A stretch of 5,274 nucleotides of DNA from NCBI GenBank assembly GCA_017456105.1, contig JAFTKA010000014.1:1-5274 (forward strand), read 5' to 3'. Under the pieces are notes generated by a model. The model saw nothing but the letters and a program-made list of their open reading frames with translations, was not told where the DNA came from and did not search any database. The position numbers and the translations under genes are program-made. Positions 5,218-5,274 of the stretch are shown piece after piece; position 1 is the first letter of the stretch; each line of letters opens with the position of its first letter. Origin of the DNA: Oscillospiraceae bacterium (lineage in GTDB: Bacteria > Bacillota_A > Clostridia > Oscillospirales > Oscillospiraceae).

Positions 5218-5274
5218 TTTTTTGAGAGTTTGATCCTGGCTCAGGACGAACGCTGGCGGCGTGCCTAACACATG
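5218..5274 (+). rRNA. 16S ribosomal RNA, first ~57 bases (3' part outside window)
   Basis: AGAGTTTGATCCTGGCTCAG, the universal 16S 5' primer region, begins at 5225, corresponding to E. coli position 8. The sequence continues with GACGAACGCTGGCGGCGTGC and CTAACACATG, reaching about E. coli position 57. The mature end is placed at 5218 by this numbering and may be off by a few bases. The GGCGGCGTGC form is usual for Firmicutes, including Clostridia. Confidence 0.97.

Overview
This window looks like ordinary core chromosome of a spore-forming Clostridia-type Firmicute with roughly balanced base composition, most likely near the Oscillospiraceae/Ruminococcaceae. Three things point that way: the first ~57 bases of the 16S rRNA read like Clostridia, the long-form ribosome hibernation factor and a DUF4364 protein are present, and there is a classical dipicolinate synthase pair (spoVFA-spoVFB). 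Many cluster I clostridia lack that pair, so a cluster I Clostridium is unlikely. The genus cannot be fixed from this sequence alone.

Layout, left to right: (1) the C-terminal 115 codons of metK (S-adenosylmethionine synthetase), ending in a strong intrinsic terminator; (2) nadE on the plus strand, a complete glutamine-dependent NAD synthetase with its own extended -10 promoter; (3) a long perfect inverted repeat acting as a shared bidirectional terminator between nadE and the convergent spoVF genes; (4) spoVFB and spoVFA on the minus strand, a two-gene operon with a 4-base ATGA overlap and a good sigma-K-like promoter; (5) a compact divergent promoter region from which a DUF4364 winged-helix-like gene leaves on the plus strand; (6) hpf (long-form hibernation promoting factor) with its own promoter and terminator; (7) an rRNA promoter, a structured leader of about 195 nt, and the 5' end of a 16S rRNA gene that runs out of the window.

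The genes form separate transcription units. metK and nadE make the cofactors SAM and NAD. SpoVFA and SpoVFB together make dipicolinic acid for the spore core, and their promoter suggests late mother-cell expression. Hpf dimerises 70S ribosomes in stationary phase and lies directly in front of an rRNA operon. I see no mobile element, CRISPR array, tRNA, phage gene or obvious unknown multi-gene system. The points most worth a second look are the back-to-back sigma-K/sigma-A promoter pair, the shortened N-terminal domain of SpoVFA, the hpf-rrn adjacency, and the stacked hairpins in the pre-16S leader.
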